From positions 1-11,282 of the forward strand of contig NZ_BAABJJ010000046.1 of NCBI RefSeq assembly GCF_039543245.1: a DNA stretch of 11,282 nucleotides, read 5' to 3'. The stretch's first letter is position 1, and the number at the start of each line of letters is the position of its first letter. The notes beneath the pieces are model-generated. The model was not told where the DNA came from and searched no databases. It saw only the letters and a list, made by a program, of their open reading frames with translations. Of the stretch, positions 6,590-11,282 are shown in pieces. This stretch comes from Algibacter_G agarivorans. Its GTDB lineage: Bacteria > Bacteroidota > Bacteroidia > Flavobacteriales > Flavobacteriaceae. A program made the position numbers and the translations under genes.

Positions 6590-9500
6590 CTATATTCTAT
6601 TCTCTTTTTTCTCTAATCTATTCAAAACAAATTCTTGTTTCCAGCTATATAATACTGGAACAACAAATAATGTGATTAAGGCGATAACCATACCACCAAA
6701 ACTTGGTATTGCCATGGGAATCATAATGTCGCTTCCACGTCCAGTTGACGTTAGCACAGGCAATAATGCTAAAATGGTTGTTGCGGTAGTCATCAAACAA
6801 GGTCTAATTCGCTTATCTCCTGCCTCCACTACCGATGCTCTTATTTCTTTCTTGTTTTCTGGTGTATTTCTATCGAAAGTTTGTTTTAAATAGGTTGCCA
6901 TAACCACACCGTCATCGGTGGCAATTCCAAATAGTGCAATAAACCCAACCCAAACTGCGACACTTAAATTTATGGGGTGCATTTGAAATAAATCTCGCAT
7001 ATTTTCCCCTGCGACATTAAAGTTTAAAAACCAATCTTGACCATATAACCATATCATTAAAAACCCGCCTGCAAATGCTACTGCAATACCTGTAAACACC
7101 ATTAAGGAAGTTGCTACAGAACGAAATTGGAAATACAAAATCAAAAAAATGATGGCTAACGCTAATGGTACTACCACGGATAAAGTTTCCTCTGCACGTA
7201 ATTGATTTTCATACGTTCCGGTGAATTTGTAGCTGATACCTTTTGGTACAATCAATTCCCCAGAGTCAATTTTTTGTTGAATCAATGCTTGTGCATTTTC
7301 AACAACGTTTACTTCTGCAAAACCATCTAATTTATCAAACAAGACATAGCCTACTAAAAAGGTATCCTCACTTTTTATGACTTGTGGACCTTGTTCATAG
7401 CGAATAGTTGCCAATTCACTTAACGGAACGGAACTGTCTTTTGATACAGGTATGTAAATTTGTTTTAAATCCGTTGGGTTTGCTCTTAATTCTCTTGGGT
7501 ATCGTACTCGCACACCATAACGCTCTCGACCTTCAACGGTTTGGGTTAGAACCATACCTCCAATTGCAACTTTCAGCACCTCTTGTACATCCTGTATGGA
7601 AATGCCATAACGTGCAATTTTCTCTCTATCAATATCAATTAGCAAATACGGCTTGCCAACAATACGGTCTGCAAAAACAGCTTCTTGTTTAACACCTTCT
7701 ACTTGTTTAAGCATGTTTTCTAATTGAACACCAAACACTTCAATTTGTTTTAAGTCTTGACCTTTTACCTTTATTCCCATGGGTGCCCTCATACCGGTTT
7801 GCAACATAACCAACCTAGTTTCTATGGGCTGCAATTTTGGAGCTGAGGTAACACCGGGTAATTTGGTAACCTTTACAATTTCATTCCAAATATCATCTGG
7901 GGACTTAATTTTTGGTCGCCAATTACGGTAGAACTTACCATCATCGTCTGGAATTAATTGAGACCTTTCGACTGCGCTCAAGGTGACATTTTCGGTAGTA
8001 TTAGGGTTTGCAATAAAACGACCATCTTTCAATTCAAATAAATCATTGTCATTAACTTTATAGCGTTGTCGTTTACCATTTTCATTCAACATATATTCAG
8101 ATTTGTATTGAATGATATTCTCATACATAGATAGCGGTGCTGGGTCAAGGGCCGATTCTGTTCTACCCGCTTTACCAACTACTGTTTTAATTTCTGGAAT
8201 ACTGGCTACTGCCATATCTAATTGCTGTAAGACACGTTTGTTTTCTTCAACACCAGCATGTGGCATTGAAGTTGGCATCAATAAAAATGAGCCTTCATTT
8301 AATGAGGGCATAAATTCTTTACCAGTATGCTTCATAATAAAAAACCCAGCAATGACAATACCTGTAGGAATAGACAAGAAAATCAACTTATTATCTAAAC
8401 ACCATCTTAAAATACGTGTGTAATATTTTATAAATAATGAAAAAACACCTAATAATCCAAAACAAATAATACTTACAAAAATTAAATTCAAAAAGATGCT
8501 ATTATCAACTCCCAGAGGCCTCCAATATTCAGCTAATAAAATGACAATTGTTAATACAGAAATGATAATATTGACAACGTTTGCTTTCTTTTTATTTATT
8601 TTTTCTTGAAGTTTTAAAAGTCCTGTAACTCCAAAAGCAACAACTACTATACCTATCCAATATCCAAATACAATGCTTCCTAAACCTAATAAGATTAAAA
8701 CACCATTTAAAACATATTTAAAATTGGTTTTTATGCTTTTCTTTCTGAATAAAAAAGCAGCGAATGGCGGAATTAAAAACAACGCCACAATAATTGAAGC
8801 CGTTAATGCAAAGGTCTTTGTAAATGCTAATGGTCTAAATAATTTCCCTTCAGCTCCAATCATGGTAAAAACTGGAATGAAACTAATAATGGTTGTCATT
8901 ACTGCGGTAACAATGGCACCAGACACTTCGGCTGTAGCATTATAAACAATTTTGTTTATTGAATGTTTGTCATTCTGAACGGAGTGAAAAATCTCATGAT
9001 GCGATCCCTCGTCATTAGTACCTCGTTCTTTCGGAATGACATTTTCACTTTCATCGAGATGTCGAATAATGTTTTCCGAAAGTATGACGCCTACATCCAC
9101 CATTGTACCAATAGCAATAGCAATACCAGAAAGTGCTACGATATTGGCATCAACTCCTAAGATCTTCATGGCTATGAAAACCATTAAAACGGCTACTGGC
9201 AATAAACCCGATATGAGAATAGAAGCACGTAAATTGAACACCATAATTATGATGACCAAAATAGTAATTAATATTTCCAGTGTTAAGGCTTCGTTTAATG
9301 TTCCTAATGTTTCTTGAATGAGTTCTGTTCTGTCATAAAAAGGGACAATAGTAACCTGTGAAGTTCGTCCATCTGCCAAAATTTTTGAAGGTAATCCTGC
9401 GCTTAATTCACTAATTTTTTCTTTAACCTTATTGATGACTTCCATCGGATTAGCACCATATCTTGCAACAACAACAGCACCAACAACTTCGGCACCTTCT

Positions 9501-10396
9501 TTATCTAATAATCCACGTCTTGTTGCTGGACCAAATGAGACTTTACCTATATCTTTTATTTTGATTGATGTATAATCTTCGGAAGTAACTACTGCATTTT
9601 CTATATCTTCAATAGACATCACATAACCTAAACCACGGACTAAATATTCCGCATTATTGATTTCGACGGTTTGCGCACCAATGTCTTTATTACTTTCTTT
9701 TACAGCCTTCACAACATGATGCAATCCAATATTATATTGACGCATTAACTCTGGATTAACATCTACTTGATATTCCTTAACATAACCGCCAATAGAGGCC
9801 ACTTCAGATACGCCACTTGCAGACGACAATGCATATTTTACATAATAGTCTTGTATACTGCGTAATTCTTGTAAATCCCAACCACCAGTTACATTTCCGT
9901 TTTCATCACGACCTTCAAGCGTGTACCAAAAGATTTGGCCTAAACCTGTAGCATCTGGACCTAATGCTGGATTTACACCCACAGGAAGTAAGCCACTTGG
10001 TAATGAGCTTAACTTTTCGAGAATACGGCTACGACTCCAATAAAACTCTATACCTTCTTCAAAAATGATATAGATGCTTGAAAAACCAAACATAGAAGAA
10101 CTACGGATAGTTTTTACTCCCGGAATTCCCAAAAGTGAGGTGGTTAGCGGGTAAGTGATTTGGTCTTCAATATCTTGTGGGGAACGACCATCCCATTTAG
10201 TGAAAACAATTTGTTGATTTTCACCTATATCTGGAATGGCATCAACAGCCACAGGATTACTTGGAATCCCGATAGCTATCGAGACAGCACCCCAATTAAA
10301 AGGAGCGTTTACAGTTCCCCACCCTACAAAAAGAACGAGCATTAGAACTGCTACGAGTTTATTTTCTATTAGAAATTTTATGCTTTTATTTAGCAT
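6590..10396 (-). CDS. cusA: CusA/CzcA family heavy-metal efflux RND pump, inner-membrane subunit
   Basis: Proton-driven RND pump that expels Cu(I)/Ag(I) through a tripartite complex. Residues are numbered from the ATG at 10396, because family members start at this LNKSIKFLIENKL segment; an ATG at 10423 would add nine residues. Length is 1268 residues, longer than E. coli CusA (1047). TM1 is at about 13-29. An RND porter domain opens with the family motif AIPDIGENQ. TM4 carries D434 in GTMVDVGVILSEN, and TM10 carries D1161-D1162 in GIATDDGVVM, the proton-relay positions. M707 (LLMPTSMP) and M864/M869 (MLQTGM) lie where the metal-binding methionines of CusA are found. An extra block of hydrophobic segments (about 562-657) after TM6 accounts for part of the added length. 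Three palindromic repeats lie in frame (residues about 38-44, 453-476, 803-813). The stop is 18 nt before the TolC-like gene. Metal choice is inferred from the CopA partner; the family is certain. Confidence 0.95.
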   Translation of the reverse strand: MLNKSIKFLIENKLVAVLMLVLFVGWGTVNAPFNWGAVSIAIGIPSNPVAVDAIPDIGENQQIVFTKWDGRSPQDIEDQITYPLTTSLLGIPGVKTIRSSSMFGFSSIYIIFEEGIEFYWSRSRILEKLSSLPSGLLPVGVNPALGPDATGLGQIFWYTLEGRDENGNVTGGWDLQELRSIQDYYVKYALSSASGVSEVASIGGYVKEYQVDVNPELMRQYNIGLHHVVKAVKESNKDIGAQTVEINNAEYLVRGLGYVMSIEDIENAVVTSEDYTSIKIKDIGKVSFGPATRRGLLDKEGAEVVGAVVVARYGANPMEVINKVKEKISELSAGLPSKILADGRTSQVTIVPFYDRTELIQETLGTLNEALTLEILITILVIIIMVFNLRASILISGLLPVAVLMVFIAMKILGVDANIVALSGIAIAIGTMVDVGVILSENIIRHLDESENVIPKERGTNDEGSHHEIFHSVQNDKHSINKIVYNATAEVSGAIVTAVMTTIISFIPVFTMIGAEGKLFRPLAFTKTFALTASIIVALFLIPPFAAFLFRKKSIKTNFKYVLNGVLILLGLGSIVFGYWIGIVVVAFGVTGLLKLQEKINKKKANVVNIIISVLTIVILLAEYWRPLGVDNSIFLNLIFVSIICFGLLGVFSLFIKYYTRILRWCLDNKLIFLSIPTGIVIAGFFIMKHTGKEFMPSLNEGSFLLMPTSMPHAGVEENKRVLQQLDMAVASIPEIKTVVGKAGRTESALDPAPLSMYENIIQYKSEYMLNENGKRQRYKVNDNDLFELKDGRFIANPNTTENVTLSAVERSQLIPDDDGKFYRNWRPKIKSPDDIWNEIVKVTKLPGVTSAPKLQPIETRLVMLQTGMRAPMGIKVKGQDLKQIEVFGVQLENMLKQVEGVKQEAVFADRIVGKPYLLIDIDREKIARYGISIQDVQEVLKVAIGGMVLTQTVEGRERYGVRVRYPRELRANPTDLKQIYIPVSKDSSVPLSELATIRYEQGPQVIKSEDTFLVGYVLFDKLDGFAEVNVVENAQALIQQKIDSGELIVPKGISYKFTGTYENQLRAEETLSVVVPLALAIIFLILYFQFRSVATSLMVFTGIAVAFAGGFLMIWLYGQDWFLNFNVAGENMRDLFQMHPINLSVAVWVGFIALFGIATDDGVVMATYLKQTFDRNTPENKKEIRASVVEAGDKRIRPCLMTTATTILALLPVLTSTGRGSDIMIPMAIPSFGGMVIALITLFVVPVLYSWKQEFVLNRLEKKENRI
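7959..7988 (-). repeat. 30-nt half unit of the same repeat family inside cusA
   Basis: Read on the minus strand it starts TGTCACCTTGAGCG and ends AAAGGTCTCA. It aligns to the left half of the 74-nt element (8968-8996, plus strand) with 22 matches over 29 aligned bases and one gap; six of the seven mismatches are transitions. It encodes VTLSAVERS (about residues 804-812) in a hydrophilic periplasmic loop between NPNTTEN and QLIPDDDGK. The ten coding-strand bases GAAAATGTCA are shared with the entry point of the larger element. Confidence 0.7.
8968..9041. repeat. 74-nt inverted-repeat element inserted in frame in cusA
   Basis: Both ends read inward as TGTCATTCYGAA (11 of 12 bases shared), giving a palindromic element. 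The 72 nt from 8969 to 9040 equal exactly 24 codons (cusA residues 453-476, VIPKERG to SVQND). It sits in the short cytoplasmic loop after TM4, between RHLDESEN and KHSINKIVYNATAEV, where I would expect no such peptide. The reading frame stays open through it. The sequence resembles a dispersed element that I recall as common in Flavobacteriaceae genomes, with no transposase of its own. Confidence 0.8.
10267..10284 (-). repeat. CGATAGCTATCG palindrome inside cusA
   Basis: An 18-bp near-perfect palindrome (8 of 9 pairs) with a perfect 12-bp core, CGATAGCTATCG. It encodes cusA residues about 38-44 (VSIAIGI), just after TM1 and before the conserved SNPVAVDAIPDIGENQ segment. From memory, relatives have a shorter stretch here (similar to NWDIGFLPSNP), so this looks like an insertion or replacement. 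Similar pieces (GCTATCGGA, TCCCGAT) occur in the rRNA spacer at 11181-11231. Confidence 0.5.
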
Positions 10397-10425
10397 TAGT
10401 ATGATTATTAAACAATTAGACATAA

Positions 10426-10440
10426 GTGTTGGGACAACAC
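10426..10440 (-). promoter_or_regulatory. small hairpin in the HYC-cusA leader
   Basis: On the minus strand, GTGTTG and CAACAC form a perfect 6-bp stem with a TCC loop, inside the only sizeable gap of the operon. It ends three bases before an ATG at 10423 and 30 nt before the preferred cusA start. No T-run follows, so it is not a terminator. It could affect translation of cusA or mRNA processing, or be chance. Confidence 0.3.
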
Positions 10441-10500
10441 CGAATACAGTACATTACCCTTATGACAAAGCCATAGGATAATACAGTCTATTATTTAAAA

Positions 10501-10917
10501 TCAAATTAAATAAGTCTCGTCAATCTTGTAGATTTGCCTTATGACGAGTGGCGTTTCATAATCTTTATACGAAGTAATATTTTCTTCTAACCCTTCAAAA
10601 AGATTGATATAAGTATAGAAAAATGAAGCAATAAAAAGGTGTTCATCTAACGTCAATGTTTCAAACGCTATTTTCAACTCATCTTGACCTTCAACAGCAA
10701 TTTGTTCATCAGTACAACAATCCTTTTTTGTAATTGAACAATCGGAAGTAGAATCTGTTTTCTGCATGTCCATACCACAAGAATTTGCCTTACTGAAAAC
10801 GGAAGTGTCTATTAAAATATCTCCACAATAATGCATATCTATAGTAAATGACATTGTAGAAAATAACACGACAAAAGCCATTAATGTTGATATTGTTTTA
10901 TGGAATACTTGTTTCAT
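10501..10917 (-). CDS. HYC_CC_PP family secreted protein, first gene of the efflux operon
   Basis: A 138-residue protein with a signal peptide (Lys/His n-region, hydrophobic core about residues 9-24). It is probably exported, though the cleavage site is not obvious. It matches the Bacteroidota family named for its three motifs: H29-Y30-C31 just after the signal, C67-C68 in a Cys/Asp-rich stretch, and a C-terminal Pro-Pro. Further Cys at 47 and 60 and nearby Met (49, 51) make metal binding plausible, but the molecular role of the family is unknown to me. The usual C-terminal PP appears as T122-P123, followed by the normal ending at Leu-Ile. The start is supported by the promoter box 7 nt upstream and by the signal peptide; the next Met (13) would remove the basic n-region. 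It precedes cusA in the same direction with no terminator between, so it is probably co-transcribed. Binding of periplasmic copper is inference. Confidence 0.85.
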   Translation of the reverse strand: MKQVFHKTISTLMAFVVLFSTMSFTIDMHYCGDILIDTSVFSKANSCGMDMQKTDSTSDCSITKKDCCTDEQIAVEGQDELKIAFETLTLDEHLFIASFFYTYINLFEGLEENITSYKDYETPLVIRQIYKIDETYLI

Positions 10918-10924
10918 CCTAAAA

Positions 10925-10932
10925 CAAAGTTA
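10925..10932 (-). promoter_or_regulatory. Bacteroidota -7 promoter box (TAACTTTG)
   Basis: The minus strand reads TAACTTTG, an exact match to the TAnnTTTG element of the primary sigma factor of Bacteroidota. I see no TTG at the usual distance for a -33 box. Only seven bases (TTTTAGG) separate it from the ATG of the HYC_CC_PP gene. Transcription would therefore start at or within a few bases of the start codon, giving a leaderless or nearly leaderless mRNA. It is the only good promoter candidate for the six-gene operon. Confidence 0.65.
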
Positions 10933-10933
10933 C

Positions 10934-10956
10934 AAAATTTTAATAATTAAAATTTT
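10934..10956. promoter_or_regulatory. perfect AT-only dyad upstream of the operon promoter, candidate operator
   Basis: The arms AAAATTTTAAT and ATTAAAATTTT are perfect 11-bp inverted repeats around one central base. The dyad ends one base before the TAACTTTG box, so it fills the spacer between the -7 and -33 positions. That is where MerR-like or repressor-type regulators often bind. It has no G or C, so it may only be low-complexity AT sequence or an upstream element for RNA polymerase. No regulator gene is in the window to pair it with. Confidence 0.4.
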
Positions 10957-11017
10957 CTTTAACAGAAGTTTAAGGCTTAACTAACTAATAGAATGGTCTT
11001 TCACTAGAGTTTATCAC

Positions 11018-11054
11018 AAAAAAAAGAGTCTAACTACAATTGTAATTAGACTCT
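11018..11054 (-). terminator. intrinsic terminator of the rRNA operon
   Basis: On the minus strand, AGAGTCTAATTACAA and TTGTAGTTAGACTCT form a 30-nt palindrome with a single T-G wobble. A run of seven or more T follows, starting right at the base of the stem. It begins 6 nt after the 5S 3' end. It should insulate the following efflux operon from rRNA transcription. No T-run exists on the other side, so it acts only on minus-strand transcripts. Confidence 0.9.
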
Positions 11055-11060
11055 CTAAAA

Positions 11061-11165
<105 letters not shown>

Positions 11166-11282
11166 AAGTCATAGCTGCTCGCTATCGGATTTTACCCCTT
11201 TAGCATCCAACGTCCCGATCAAAATCGGAACAAATATCTTAACATATTGAAAATAAGGTACATGATGTAATAATTGTGCATT
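11166..11282 (-). other. partial 23S-5S rRNA internal spacer
   Basis: This is the sequence immediately upstream of the 5S gene on the minus strand, so it should be the 3' part of the 23S-5S spacer. The 23S 3' end is not visible and must lie beyond the window. I see no tRNA. The spacer contains a stem-loop (11212-11231) and an inverted pair ATAGC/GCTAT (11171-11185). It is identified by position only, since spacers are poorly conserved. Confidence 0.7.
11212..11231 (-). repeat. stem-loop in the rRNA spacer
   Basis: On the minus strand, GTTCCGAT and ATCGGGAC pair over 8 bp (one G-T wobble) around a TTTG loop. It lies about 47 nt upstream of the 5S gene. It could be an rRNA-processing stem. Its TCCCGAT arm resembles one side of the palindrome found inside cusA at 10267-10284, so it may instead be a fragment of a dispersed repeat. 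Confidence 0.5.

Noticed and set aside
8963..9317. Plus-strand open frames over the 74-nt element in cusA
   Set aside because: They are antisense to a conserved RND region (TM2-TM4), show no family features and are explained by the repeat and codon shadowing.
10397..10423. Upstream ATG at 10423 as the cusA start
   Set aside because: It would add nine residues (MSNCLIIIL) not expected in the family, whose members begin at the ATG now placed at 10396. It cannot be excluded.
10466..10475. TATGGCTTTG as an internal promoter for cusA
   Set aside because: The TA and TTTG parts are four bases apart instead of two and no -33 element is visible.

Overview
The window looks like a piece of an AT-rich Bacteroidota chromosome, most likely Flavobacteriaceae. 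The signs are a perfect TAnnTTTG promoter box, A-rich gene leaders without Shine-Dalgarno sites, a CusB-type adaptor carrying a C-terminal DUF3347 domain, a HYC_CC_PP family protein, and the expanded form of CusA. All genes lie on the minus strand, so the region is read from right to left.

Right edge (11282 to 11018): the tail of an rRNA operon, made up of part of the 23S-5S spacer, a complete 5S rRNA gene and a strong intrinsic terminator. Next (10956 to 10918) is a promoter region with TAACTTTG directly in front of a start codon and a perfect AT-only 11-bp dyad just upstream. It drives a six-gene heavy-metal (Cu(I)/Ag(I)) efflux operon in the order HYC_CC_PP protein, CusA-like RND pump, TolC-like outer-membrane factor, CopA-type P1B-ATPase, CDF-like transporter with a degenerate HMA domain, and CusB-like adaptor. 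Apart from a gap of about 80-100 nt before cusA, the genes are 5-18 nt apart or overlap (TAATG between the outer-membrane factor and copA). Positions 1-208 hold no gene I can support.

How the genes work together (inferred from families): CopA moves Cu(I) from cytoplasm to periplasm, and the CusA/CusB/TolC-like tripartite pump expels it across the outer membrane. Two CPMHP...CPxCGMDL heavy-metal-binding modules in CopA, one in CusB, the DUF3347 domain and the secreted Cys/His HYC protein probably bind or pass metal in the periplasm or at the membrane face. The CDF-like protein may handle a divalent metal or have a supporting role. No regulator is encoded in the window.

The most unusual property is that copA and cusA, but not the other four genes, carry several short palindromic, partly GC-rich repeats inside their reading frames, all without breaking the frame. 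cusA holds a 74-nt inverted-repeat element adding about 24 residues, a related 30-nt half unit, and a CGATAGCTATCG palindrome. copA holds two related 29-nt repeats, each directly before a metal-binding module, plus a 24-nt tandem repeat ending in a perfect hairpin. These look like MITE/REP-like elements domesticated as peptide linkers. Fragments resembling one of them also lie in the rRNA spacer. I found no defence system, CRISPR array, transposase or clearly new enzymatic system.
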